Below are positions 1 to 12,100 of a stretch of 64,000 nucleotides of DNA, in pieces. This stretch comes from Callaeas wilsoni (taxonomy: Eukaryota; Chordata; Aves; Passeriformes; Callaeidae): NCBI GenBank assembly GCA_013398955.1, contig VWPU01012699.1, forward strand, positions 62,001 through 126,000, written 5' to 3'. The position numbers and the translations under genes were made by a program. Under the pieces are notes generated by a model. That model saw only the letters and a list, made by a program, of their open reading frames with translations, was not told where the DNA came from and did not search any database. Numbering within the stretch: the first letter of the stretch is position 1; each line of letters opens with the position of its first letter.

Positions 1-1639
1 AACTTGGCAAACTGTGTTGTTATTACCATTCAAGATTTTTAGGTCTATATTTTTGGTATTCAGCAGGAACAGAGGTGGGAAGCCTTCAGTGAAATGTTCT
101 GCAGTTACTAAAATTAATTTAGCACTCAATAAGTGGAATCATAGCCAAATGTTTGCATTTCAAATGAGGTTGCCATTCCACTCCTACAGCAGATGGAAAT
201 AAGCTGCTAAACTCAACAATCTACTTTGTTTCAACTTGCAGGTATCAGGAGACCCCATGGATGTGAATGAACAACATGAACCAGCTCCAAAAACTGATAG
301 TCACAACTACCAAAAACTGTGGAAATTGAGACCACTGAAGACAGAGGAATTGACTTCTGAGATGCAGAAAATGTGGAAATGTGAAGTTCACACTTGTATG
401 AGGCATAACTGTGGCTCAATCCCAGTAAAAAGCAGGCTGTAAAATTACTTGACCTGTGATAACTGCAGTCAATCAAGGTGAAACAAGGAATAGAACAGAG
501 CTGGCTGGTTCCTTGGTCTGCTGTTCTGCAGAAGGTGACACTCCTTGCTTTCACACTGCCTGCCTCTCCTTTGAACTTAATAGCCAAGATCTTTAGGTGA
601 TGTTTCCTTTTCTGGATTGCAATAAAAGAGATAAAAGATCCAGCTTCACTTTTTCCTTAGGCAATTATGTTTACAAATATATGTCATAAAGTGGTCTTAA
701 TAGAAAAGGTATAAAAGAATAAATCAAAGAAAAGAGACCCTAATGCAACATCTGTCATGCCTTTTACAAGTACTGAGATTTTACACAGCTGCCTTTAATG
801 TAGGATTCCATATGCACAAAGACATTTCAAGAGTACTAAAATAAAAGATTTATCTTTTATTCAGATCTTAAAAACAGAATGCCTTTTTTTAAGATAAATC
901 TGCATTTTTGATTAGTTAATTCTTAAAACATCAGCAAAAATATCAACTACCCTAAGTTGCATAATTTCCTGCATGCAAGTATGGTGAAGCTTGACAGAAA
1001 TCTCGGTGGGCACAGTGATGTGAATAACCATGACACTGCCAGCTACCAATAAACTGACAGCTGAATTCCACAATGGGAAACTGGGACTAAGCATGTTAAC
1101 CTCAAAGCCCAAAGGTGCAGGAAGACAATCCTGGGTTTTGCATCAAAGTTTTCATCAACAGAGAGATACAATTATGGAGCATGTCTGAAATCACCTAAGT
1201 TCTCTTCTTATTTATCAAGTACTGGAACATTTCAGTGACATCTTCTTCCACATACTGTTCTAAGATTTTTTTACATTTACACTTCAGAGATGAGCAATTA
1301 TTTTAAAATCAGTGAATAATTGTTAAAATTCATAAAGGACTCCGCTCAGCTTGACACGTATGCTTTTCAGATTTAATCTCTCTGAACATTTGAGTTTTTC
1401 ATTGAATTTTACCATGAAAATGATTACAGAGCATGCATTTTTATGTCACAGTTGCAGGCACTCATACGATATTAAATGTAGGGCATTATATGAATGAAAA
1501 GTACTATGTAAAATAACTGATTTAAAAAAAAAGAAAAATGAGAGAAAATAATGGCAAGCATAACTTAAAAAAACTCATCTCTGGTAGGTCTTTGCTACAG
1601 ACAGACAGAAAAATCACAGTGGCTATTTTTACTTCCCTC

Positions 1640-1955
1640 ATATCCAGCTTAATGGCCACCACCAGCAGCTGAGCAGAGAGCACACTGTGCATAGCCAGTG
1701 TCCCTGTCCCTTTGCTGTGACCCCGGGGGACCACGCGTGCCACGGTGCCAGGGTGGCCAGGCCAAACGGTGCCGGAGTGCCCTGAGCAGAGCTTGCCTGA
1801 GCCCAGGGAGAGCAGCTCCTCCGGAGTCTGAGGCTGCTGGGTGACGAATGAAAGATGGCAGCGTTCTCTCGGTAGTTATCAAAGGATGCTCCCAGCCTTC
1901 AGTTCCTCAAGGGCCGGCCAGGCCTTGCAGATCAGGACGGCCAGGGGGTAGCTTG
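1640..1955. other. GC-rich flank left of the solo LTR
   Basis: About 315 bp with clustered CpG (GACCCCGGGG-like, CCACGCGTGCCACGG, AACGGTGCCGG) immediately before the LTR target site. The LTR boundary at 1961 is clear, so this is either host sequence or an older element into which the LTR inserted. No family is recognised. Confidence 0.4.
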
Positions 1956-1960
1956 GGAGG
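1956..1960. repeat. Target-site duplication, left copy (GGAGG)
   Basis: Five bases directly before the TGT start of the LTR, repeated exactly at 2608-2612. Confidence 0.75.
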
Positions 1961-2607
1961 TGTCTTGGGGTGATTCTCTGACCATACTGTATTCCCCATC
2001 GCCTGCTTGATCTCTAGTGTACCCTTAACTTGCTAAGGGGGGAGAGAGAAGCTGAGAGAACTCTTCAAAGCGGCCAGCTTGACCTTGCAACTAGAATGTT
2101 TTGCCTTCTTTTCTCTCCCGATTCTGACAACATTTGGTTGGTTAGAGGACTTTTGCTTGCTAGTCTCTTCGGCTTTCAGCGGAGAAGGGACTGTGATCTG
2201 CCTCAGCGGCTTCTGTTCTTTTTTGGACTGTTTTTGGCTTGCTTTTCATCTGAGACCAGCTCCCATCTCCGGCCCTGCTCGGCGGGACCCTCCAAGGGGG
2301 ATCGTCGGACCCTGCCTGGCCCGGCCCGGCCCAGCTCAGGACTGCAGGTTTTACCTACAGAAAGAACTCTAAAATCCATAGTCCTCTTTTAAGGGACGGG
2401 GGAGGGGGGTCAATATCCTTTTTTCCCTGTGACAGCGGGGGACTCTGTTTGTTAAATAAATAGTTTTTTTCACTTTCACTCGAGAAATTATTTTCCCAAA
2501 CTCATGGGGAGGTGCTGCCGGGTCCTGCTTGCCTGGCAGGCAGGAGAGAGAGAGAGAGACGCCCCTCTTGGGTTGTTTCCTCCTGGATTTGTGTCCAAAC
2601 CGGCACA
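1961..2607 (+). mobile_element. Solo LTR of an avian endogenous retrovirus (ERVL-like)
   Basis: This is a 647-bp element that begins TGTCTTGGGG and ends AAACCGGCACA, giving the TGT...ACA ends expected of a retroviral LTR. It is flanked on both sides by the same 5 bases, GGAGG (1956-1960 and 2608-2612), a target-site duplication of the length typical of ERVL-type integration. A polyadenylation signal AATAAA lies at 2455-2460, followed by T-rich sequence, which sets the + orientation. The last 150 bp (TTAAATAAATAGTTTTTTTC, then TTATTTTCCCAAACTC, then CCCCTCTTGGGTTG) match the style of passerine LTRs that I remember. There is no gag, pol or env beside it, so it is a recombined single LTR and codes for nothing. 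It lies antisense to NCKAP5. Family assignment is from memory; the boundaries are seen directly. Confidence 0.85.
2455..2460 (+). terminator. LTR polyadenylation signal AATAAA
   Basis: Canonical hexamer in the 3' half of the solo LTR, followed by a T-rich stretch. It could in principle cause cleavage of plus-strand transcripts starting in the LTR; activity is unknown. Confidence 0.6.
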
Positions 2608-2612
2608 GGAGG
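2608..2612. repeat. Target-site duplication, right copy (GGAGG)
   Basis: Five bases directly after the ACA end of the LTR, identical to 1956-1960. The match could arise by chance about once in 1000, but it coincides with canonical LTR ends. Confidence 0.75.
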
Positions 2613-4976
2613 GAAGCACTCCCTGTGCATCAGCCCAGGGAAGTTCATTGCACTCACAACTAATTCGACTACAGGGGCAAAATTTAAAAATTAAGATCAT
2701 GGTTGTAGTAGGCACTCACATGTTTGGGTGGCAGCTTCAGCTGTCTCGGGTCTGGGTGTGATCACAGTTCCCAGAACAGCTCTGTTCCTCACCCAAACCT
2801 GCCGGGTGCCCCTGAGGCAAAGTGGGGCTGCAGCACGGACACACATACATGGCTGCTCCCAAATACACCTGCTCCTAAAAACACCGAACAGCTTCTGAGG
2901 GCCAGACGAGGGAAGGTCTGAAGAAATTCTCACTTTCAAGAAGAGGGGCAGGTATAAGACAAGTTATGAACAGAGCAACCATCAGACTTAAAGCCCTTAA
3001 GAAAATAAATTCTCCAGTGGAAACATTTAAAAATAGTTATATATTGTTTTTTAAATCTTTATGGAAAGCATTTTATTTGCTTAAGATCTCCTGTAACAAT
3101 CTCCGTCTGGAAAGGACTTTTTGGTTAGTAACAAATTAAATGTCTATCTCATCTCCTAGTCTCTTTATTATTATCATATAGAAGGAGGGTGAGAGTGTGT
3201 GATTTCTTGTGCAGCTGCACCAAAGGAACGTGCTCAGGTGGACGCTGACCTGGGACTCCTACAGAACTTGCAACTATTAAATATGGTTTTCTTGCCTCAG
3301 TCACTGGCAACAACCCCAGTGACCAAAAGGCATTAGGTCCAAGCTTGTGTCAGCTGAAACAATGCTGGTTACAGTGCCTCTGCCTAAGCAGTGTGAAACA
3401 GAACACACAAAAAAAGAAGATAAACAAAAATTAAAACAGGGAAGCTCAAACTCACAGGTGGTGAGAAGCACTTTCTCCTGAAAAAGTTGACACAGTGAGA
3501 GAAGATGGATACAGCTGTGATAATACAGAAGAACCGAAAAGAGCCAACATAATGTTGAAGATGATAAAGTTCAGAGCATAGTTTGATATAATTATATGAT
3601 CTTTAAACTGAAACTGCGTGAAAAACAATCCTGGGTCAGCAATCCATCACGTTACTGCAAAGAGAATAAAAGCGTGTTTTCTGTCCTTATAATCTGCGTG
3701 GAACATTTTGCTGAAATGGACAGTTACAGTGCTTCACTCATTTCCAAAACTAATTACGTAAGCAGATTTTGTCCTAGACAATCAGAAAATAATTTTAAGT
3801 CAGGCTCTGTAATTTAAACTGAAGTTAGCAATTATATGGTAATTTCCTCCTTATCCCCAAGATATCTGTACATGGTTCAAGTGTGCACTGAAAGAGTGAC
3901 TCAGGCCATTGCAGACAGAGGCTCTGCTCGTACCCCAGAGCCACAGAACGGGCAGAGCATGACCCAGTGGGAAGGTGGATCTGTAAATTCCCTCATAAAA
4001 ATATGCCACAGTGGCAAAAGAATGGATTTGTACTAAAAATCTGCACTAAACTGGAGGTTTCTTGTACCAGAGTTGTATTGCTCATTGCACTAACACTTCG
4101 GTAAATGCCGATTAAAAATTTAAAAAGCTGGTGGGAAGCCTGGAGTTGTCATCTGCCCTGGGTGGTTTGCTTGCTCACGCACTCTTTCCTCCAAGGTACA
4201 GCTGGGGCTCTTTTTGTTTTGCTTGCATGTCAGCTAATTACTTATGCCACTACATAGCCTTATTATGGAACGGGTAAACGATTTCTACCAAGCAAATCTT
4301 CGAGCCAGTAAGAGTTTTAAAACTGCTTTAAACTCTTAGGCATGTTGAACAGCCTTATTTTGGGATAAATGGGAGGAACAAGTGAGCATCAGTAGATGTG
4401 TGGAGAAAGATCCATGCAACAGGAGATGGTAGACACTTCTGGAATGTAGGCATTGCTGGAGTGCTTAGACAGTAAGTGAGGGGTGAATTATATTCCAGCT
4501 GTAACTGGAAGCTCTGATCTAGCCAACAGCTGGAAAAAACCAGCATTAAAAGCTGTGTATGTAACCCTAAGGCAGAGCTGAGAGACTAAATTCCAGGGTT
4601 ATGGAATGTATTACATAGGAAAGCTGGGGGATTCTTGGTGGGAGAAGCCACTGGCACACGTGTTCCACTTTACAGAAAAGGAGTGCTCAGCACCTAATAG
4701 GCAAATTATAATCTCCCCCTAATGAAAGCAAACCAGTTCTATGTGTGGGTCACAGGGACATCAACTTTTCAGTGAAGAGCTGTGGTCAAAACAGGATTTA
4801 CGGCACAGGTCATAGAGAACAACACCTTTGACTGCCAGACACATGTTCTTGGAATTAATTAGAATGAGGTAATATGAAAATTGCAGAACAATGTCAACCT
4901 TCTAAGAGAGGGAGAGATTAATTTGTACTAATTTAATTACAGTAGCAGGTAAGAACAACCTTTTTATCTACCTTAC

Positions 4977-5045
4977 CTCATCGAGACATCTTTCATACTG
5001 TTCTCTCTGATTTTCATTTTCCAGAGCCAGCGCTGAATTCTCTGC
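4977..5045 (-). CDS. NCKAP5: NCKAP5 internal coding exon (AENSALALENENQREQYERC exon)
   Basis: This is a small exon of 69 bp and exactly 23 codons, phase 0 at both ends, too short to stand out as an ORF. On the minus strand the acceptor is CCTTTTTACTGTAG|GCAGAG, with a good pyrimidine tract, and the donor is GATGAG|GTAAGG. The peptide begins AENSALALENENQ and ends YERCLDE. This is the most conserved coiled-coil segment shared by NCKAP5 and NCKAP5L. The LALENENQREQYERC form fits NCKAP5 rather than NCKAP5L, where I recall LAQANENQRETYERC. Joined to the previous exon it gives ...LERLKALE-AENSALALE..., a continuous heptad pattern. The following exon, which should begin VANQVVQALL, was not seen in positions 1-4976 and is probably just outside the window. 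Confidence 0.95.
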
Positions 5046-6650
5046 CTACAGTAAAAAGGAATAAATAAGTAAATATGTAAAATTAGCAAAGGATATCTTT
5101 CATCACATGACAATTCATAAAAATTCTCAAGAGGCTTACTTACTGTACTTCTTCAAATCCAGAATAAAATGCACCATACAATTTATTTTGCTGCAGGTTG
5201 GTGCTTTGAGTAAAAGCAGAAGTGACATTCATTTATGAGATTATTCACACCATGCATTACAATTTAGAACAATATCATAGCAGATATTCCACGTATGTCC
5301 ACCACCTCACCTTGTCAGGTGCAATAGAGCTGCCAATGAAACCCTATAAAAGATACTGACATCTCTTCTCTTCCTCTCCCTTTTCTGTTTAGAGGGCAAT
5401 TGCTCCCTGAGAACCACTCAGACACAAACAGAGGCAGCCACGATCACAGGGAAACAAAAGCCAACCTTATGTAAACTTTTAACTGTGGCAGCCCCTCGTA
5501 AGCCTGCTTTCTGAGGTGGGAACCCCACATGCACAGGTCACTCTACAGCTAATTGGTGGATTATTACATCCTTTAATTGAACTAGATAAATTTAATAGTT
5601 TTTACTTACAAAAAACCCCACCCTATTATTTCAAGAGCAAGAGGTATTTTACTACATCCAAATACAGTCTTTAAGTCAGACTTTATTTCTCCCACATAAA
5701 TAATTTTAAATATGATAAAATTTTCTGTACAATAGAGCCTCTCATCTGTCTTTAGTTTTCATTATGCTCACATTTTCGCATACTGAAAATTTAAAAATAG
5801 GACAGTCAGGTATGTAAATCACAATTAACAAAAGTATTTTTCTCTATATATCTATATTGACTTTAGGAATTCTTACAGTATGGGAAAAGGAAAATCTCTA
5901 CAGTGTGAGGCAGTTTCATCACAGCAAGTTTCAACTACTCTTCTCTTAAAGACAGAGAAACTAAAACAACATATAAAAAAATCTATGTGTTAAAACTGGC
6001 TCTAGAAATCTCTGCCTCCCACGTATAGCTTCACATCACATAACCATAACACCAAAATCAATACATTCCCATAATTACAGCTATTATGCAATTTACAGTA
6101 CTTGCATTACTTTAACCTTCTGCCAAGTGCTAAACAAGTGCTGTTTCAAAGGAATTGTGGTTACACAAAACAACAGTCATAAATATAGTTAACATTTGTA
6201 GTTTTAGAGGAAAATTAATGCAATGTGCTGTATGGAAAAACTTTGTGGAAAGATGCACAGTTCCCTCTACCTTGTTAAAAAAAGTCAATGAATCAACAAA
6301 ATAAGGATCCCAAAGTCTATTAAATTGATCCATTAATAAAAATTTCAGATTCAGCTGAATCATAAAAGTAAGGCTAGGAAGCAAAAGCAAACAGACACTA
6401 TTATCCAGCATCTTGAAAGAGATCGAAGAGTAAAAGTGTGGTAAGAAACAAGGGCATATAGAGTTTACTTATTTAAAAGTCTAAATAAGCAACTGTACAG
6501 AATCTGTGCTTTATCTCCAGGGTACAATTAAAGCCAGCAAAGGTGGTAAAATGCTCTGCATCGTATTTTCACAATGTCACCTATGAATGGGTTCAACATA
6601 TGGCTATAAAAAGTCTATGGGTGATCCTGCAGAGAGCACTGTGAGATGAG

Positions 6651-6720
6651 GCAGCAAAAAGTAGCAGATGCAGAAGCAGCAAAGTAGAAGAAGAAGCTGC
6701 AAAAGGAAAAGCAGCAGTAA
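6651..6720. repeat. Cryptic GCA/AAG low-complexity tract
   Basis: About 70 bases dominated by interleaved GCAGCA, GAAGAAGAAG and CAAAAAG words. It looks like a decayed triplet repeat rather than an exon: the minus-strand frame translates to a Ser/Phe/Cys-rich low-complexity peptide. Confidence 0.7.
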
Positions 6721-7015
6721 GAAATCAGAAGCTGGAGGGTAAATAGTCCTCCAGACTGGAGAGGCCATAGTTTGCTTTTACAGACATATTCTTGCAGATT
6801 GATTGATAAAATAAAGAGATGTTTGTTACATAAAAATATATACATCTGAGTTAAAGATTTTCAGACATTTTCTCTATGAATATCCCCCTAAAATGCCATC
6901 CGAAAGAAATTCTTCTTGTTTTGAAGCAATCACTAAGAGATTAGACTACACAGATTTTCACTCATGTATATTGATATACTTATGGGTTTTGTTTTTAATT
7001 TTAATTTTTATTAAC

Positions 7016-7059
7016 ATAAAAATATATTGTATTTTATAAAAATATATTTGTATTTTATC
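7016..7059. repeat. AT-rich imperfect duplication
   Basis: A unit close to ATAAAAATATATTGTATTTT occurs twice in a row, the second copy with one extra T. Pure A/T apart from one G in each copy. Confidence 0.7.
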
Positions 7060-9068
7060 CTAAAATAGTTTGGGCAACCTGCTTCCAGACAGAAATGTAT
7101 AAAAGAACTACAGCACACACTTGTACTATATGAAATACACAGAGAGCTCCCCATGCTTCTCTTACTCCATATTTTGGAATGCTATAAAATGGAATGCTAA
7201 ATCTTCCTGGATCTGTTCACTGAAACTCTGATTTCAGCAAGCTATTCCATTACAAACAGGCTAACAAAATTAGGAGATCTAAACTTGACAGCATTATAAA
7301 TAAATGCTACATTTCAGCTCTTATCAATCCACAGTGGAAACATCTGTATAATAAAACCTACTCTCACACCACTGGTTTTAAAATTGTAGTGAAAGGATGT
7401 AATGCACCCAATGTTAGCTTGACTTTTGTGCTTCTTGATTGCCGAGCAAACGATGCCTATTTATTTGGCATTTTTGTAATGAGGACTAGACTAGAAGGGA
7501 ACACTTGACTGACTTTGCTTTAGAACCTGTGCCAGTTCCCACAACATGGGAAAACCAGTACTTGATATACTAAATCACTGCACAGTGCAACCAAATACTT
7601 GATAATAATCCTCATTCCCCTGAAAGTATTCATTTGGAAAATTTGTAACAGCACTTACAGTCTCAAAACCCTGCCTCCTAATCCAAACCTTCATTTATTT
7701 AACAGAAATCATTGGGTTTTGATGTTGTTTGTAAGGCTGCTCAATTTTTGCTCAGAAGGATCTGCCTGCCTCTCATGTTGTATATTCTGGACATCCTTTG
7801 CCAGTTAAGCAAAGTACATCTCCTTGAAGGAAACTGCTATTAAATGTCCATTTTTATTTTCAGGCTACAGTTAGAGAAGGCAAAGCTGCAATAAGAAGCC
7901 CCCCTCGCTTCTCTCAGCTTGAAAGCTTTTGCACACTTGCAGGCACCAGGGGCAGTGACACTTCTGACCCCAGTGCAACCACTAATCCCATCCATAACCT
8001 GGCAGGGGCTACGCAGGGAAAACCGAGCTTGCTGAGAAAAAGCAACCGAGAGCCCTGAGAGCAGCACTTTCTGAGATAGCCACTGATTTCTGCAGTGATT
8101 TCTAGTTTTAGGCATAGCTGTCCTCTAGGAATTTATGTATATTTTCTGTTACACATAGAAATGAACAATCCTTCTCTGTCCCTCAGCCTTGGTAACACTA
8201 AAAGTGATGCAAAGGCCAGCAAACATGGAACACTCAGCGCTTGCCACCAGCACCTCAGGCACACACATCGGTTTTTGGGGGGGACAGCTCTCAAAGTACA
8301 GCAGCATTCAGCCAGCCAAAAGTAACTGTGGCATAACTTACCACTAAATGAAACATCAGTACATGTCGCTTTTGGATCATTACAAATTCAAGGATCCTAA
8401 AATGGCAAAACCGACGTCCCTCCCAGTTCTGATTTGGGAGGAAGCATTTCGCACAAGAGCCTCTGCGAACATTGGAAAATTAAAAGATTTCAATCATGAC
8501 TTGGATAATGCTATGCAGCCTCCAGCTTCCTGAACTAGAGACAACATCGCTCTGAATTGAGAGATTGGCTTTATGGAAAGTCAGTTTGGAAGTTAAAACT
8601 TCAGACTACTTTAGCAAAATTGAGGCTGCCTTGAATTGATACCACTGCTAATATATAGTCATTATGAGAGACTTTGTCAACTGATTGTAATTCCTTCCTC
8701 AGGATAAAAAACACAGCCCTGGTAATGACAAAAATTCTTTGGGTCAGAGAATAGCTTTCTCTCTCTTCCATAGATATTTTCTTCTATGGGGCAGCTGTTA
8801 GCACAGTTTCAAAGTTAATAAAAGGCTACACACCTGATGCTTCAACAGACAATCCTCTGCACTTTTATAATCACAATGAAATTAATTAAAACATTGGATT
8901 TTCTACTAGAATGCATGAATAAAAGAGAAGCATGAGTAAAAGAGAATTATGTAGACAATAGTTTTCCTGACTCAACCACCGTAGAGTTGAGACAAAACAA
9001 AAGGATGGGAGGGGGAAGAGAGAAGAAAGCAGGGAGTGTTATGCATTTTGCACTAAGGGAAGAGGAGA

Positions 9069-9131
9069 TCATAGAATCCTAGAATGGTTTGGATCAGAAA
9101 GGACCTTTAAAGATCATCTAGTCACGGGCAG
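9069..9131 (-). mobile_element. CR1 LINE 3'-end fragment
   Basis: The + strand reads TCATAGAATCCTAGAATGG, TTTGGATCAGAAAGGACC and TTTAAAGATCATCTAGTC. This is the reverse complement of the avian CR1 3' end, including the terminal ATTCTATG-type repeats. It is only about 63 bp, so it is a severely 5'-truncated or decayed copy whose 3' end is at the low coordinate. No coding capacity. Confidence 0.88.
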
Positions 9132-12100
9132 GAGATGAAGGTCTAAAGGTTGTACGTCTAGTTAGCAGCTCAGCGTGCTCTGAAGGTATCATCAATAAAG
9201 GTCAAGAGGAACAAAGTTATGACAGTGAACTTTAAAATCCCTGACAGAATGCTACCCCATGGTTACCATGTGCACGCCTTTGTTACTCATCCTAAAGCGT
9301 TTGTCCGTTTATAGAAGGCTTTATTGATTTACACAGACACTCATTTGTCATGCCCAGTGCAGTGTATTAAGAGCTGTCCAAGCACTTCAAATGTACTCAG
9401 CAATTTTTTCCTGCCTTCAGCCTCTGATTTTGTATACTTTCATGGTCACACTTCCTACAGCACATGAGAGGTCAAACCCTGTTGCTGGCAAGGTAAGAAG
9501 TGATGCTGTTGCATTTTTGCCTTAAGTCCTTGGAGCATTTTTGGTAAGCTGCTGTTGTAGGAAGAGTTTACCACTTGAACCACCTCTGTGTCTTTGGTCA
9601 CAGGGAACTTTTTGCATTTTTCTGTCCCTGCTATGCAGAAAATTTGTCCTTTGAAAGACTAATCCAACAAATTGTCAGAGAAGAGTTTAACACCATACAT
9701 ATGCTGGTCAGAAGAACTGAAAATTACATTTGTGCTTTTAAATCAATGTAATTGTAGGAACAAAAGCCTTAATTTAATTCTAGCACTATAACAGCATTTC
9801 CACTGGCCACTTTCCAGTGCCTTTTATATTAGTAAAGACAGCTCTTTCCTAGGAGTAAAATAGGAACTGCACCTCAAGGCCACCTGTCAACATTTGGATG
9901 TTTCCACCTTGTCTTTTATACTTTTTCCACAACAGATCAAAACTTGGGCAACCATGGAGCATCTCCCTGCGGAACAGCTCTGCTCTCTGGCTCCACATCC
10001 CCAGAACACTGAGACTGGGGAGTGCTAGTTACTGATGCAATAATCAGTGAGTTTAGTGCAACAATACTTAGGTAAAGTGCATTTTTTTTTTCAAATATCC
10101 TAGTCTCAACTATTTCTTATGGATCATGGAGATGGGAGGAAAAAAAAAAACACCGAAAGGAACAAATCAGTGATATGATGACAGCCAGGCTTCTCATCCT
10201 TGCTTCAAAACACTTAGCCTCCTCAGTAGCATCATTTTCTGTTTTATTTTTTAATAGCCTGTTATATTTAACCCTACTTAAAACATCTGACATATTTTAT
10301 CTGAAATACTCAGTCACTGTTTAATTCCCGTTCACTTAAAAGATGGCATGAAAGTAATACATATGTGATGTTAAATAATAAAACACAGAACCATACAAGT
10401 GTCAATTATAGTTCTGTCTATAAAAAGGCCACATTAAACCTTACTGGGCAGCACTGGTGGAGATCATTCTTGCAATTCAAAACTTCAACAATATTTTTTT
10501 AATTCTTTACCGCTACAAAACTATATTAAATCTCAAAAGCACTCTGTCTCCCAGGCTGGGCTCTGCTATAGCTGTGCTACCCATGGGTTTGTAGATTCCT
10601 AGAGAGCAGTACAGCCTTCTAAAGTATGCTAAAAAACAGAAGATATTTATTCAACATCAGGAAGCTAACCACTTAAGGTTACAAAAAAACCTCCTTGGGT
10701 TTAAATGTTGCTAACAAAAAGCAGTCCAAGGTCTGTGCAGCTTCTTGTGATGCCTCACCAATTATTGATGAGCAGATTCACGTATTTAAACATGAATTTA
10801 TAGCAGAAATTATGTAACAGTTTTAAAATTTGTGTTGATTTCATGCTGTCAGGCATCAGAACGAAGAATTTGCTCATTTAGCTGCAGATTTTTAGCAGTT
10901 TGCAGGGAGATACTCCCACCCACAGTCCTGGACAGGGCTCATAACCACAGAAAGCTTTTCCTGTCTGCTGAGCGTTTCCCAGTTCACACAAGAAGAAACA
11001 ATGGGTGTCCAACCTAAATGAGGAAGCCTCCCTTTGGAAAGAAGAGTATAACTAGAATTTTATACTTCAAATCTAATTATATTGGATAAATGTGAACACT
11101 TCAGGAGCCGAATCCAACAAACCAGAACCAAATGAGATTCATACACTGCTGATGAGACTGTGTCCTAAAAATGACTAAAGTAAACTTCATATTCCTGGGA
11201 ACTCCTCTGTGAAATACCTTTTTTTCCCCCCCACAGAATTTGGGGCTGGAAATTTTCAACTGGTTCAAGAATGGCAATATTTGTCTTTCTGTTTCTTTCA
11301 GTTAAGAACGACAAGCCTTTAAAACCTTCAACGTTTTCCCTTCTGACACCACAGAAATGTTTGGAATTGACATTTTAAGGAGAAGGTTAGGAATAGATCT
11401 AGCAAAACAGACTGCATTATAAGCACAGGCTTATCTTCAAGCAAATAATCACCTAGGCTACTACTAACAGATATATCAATAACAGTACTGTATGTTTACC
11501 TGCATGCAAATTGTAGAAAACAGCAAATTCTACCAGTATTTACAGAGATAATAATAGACTCTCAGCATTTCCTCTGGTAAAGCACTGCCAATACAGGCCT
11601 TTGTACAAATGGGTCAAAATTACAAAGGATGTCTTTTTTTTCCCCCAAAATTCTTCCAAATGATGCCATACAGAACATTTTTTGAGGACAAGGAGTAGAA
11701 GTCCAAATAAGCAGAGAGAGGCAGCAAACACCTGTATTTGCTAAAGACATGGTCTATATAACACATGTACACTTGTTAAACCGTAGAGGTACAAGCATGG
11801 AGAGCCAAAAGTCCCACCAAGACTTTCACCCCACTCTTTTTTTCTCCCCTCTTCTTGTTTTAAATGATTTGTTCCCTTACGGAATTGCTCTCCTTAAGAA
11901 CTGAGAGCATTTCACTCTGACAGACTTGCTGTGCTTCCCCATGTAATACTCACAGGCAGTTATTTCTTCTAGCAAAGAAATAAAAATCCCTGGTCCATGA
12001 AAATAGGTCTGAGACCTTGAAATTGTGAGTCAGACTAAGATTCTTACAATTAACACAGACAGATGAAGGCAAGTGGTGCGGACCTGATTAATCTGAAATG

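Larger units (their letters stand above)
1..4976 (-). other. NCKAP5: NCKAP5 intron, 3' side (partial)
   Basis: This is the start of the intron that follows the AENSA exon (GTAAGG at 4976 on the minus strand), continuing beyond the window start. Its main content is the solo LTR at 1961-2607 and a GC-rich flank at about 1640-1955. Positions 1-1640 and 2940-4970 are unremarkable AT-rich unique sequence. The next coding exon was looked for and not found. Confidence 0.82.

Noticed and set aside
2030..2392. 120-codon plus-strand open frame and its overlapping neighbour at 2079-2372
   Set aside because: Both lie wholly inside the solo LTR (1961-2607) and are noncoding regulatory-type retroviral sequence.
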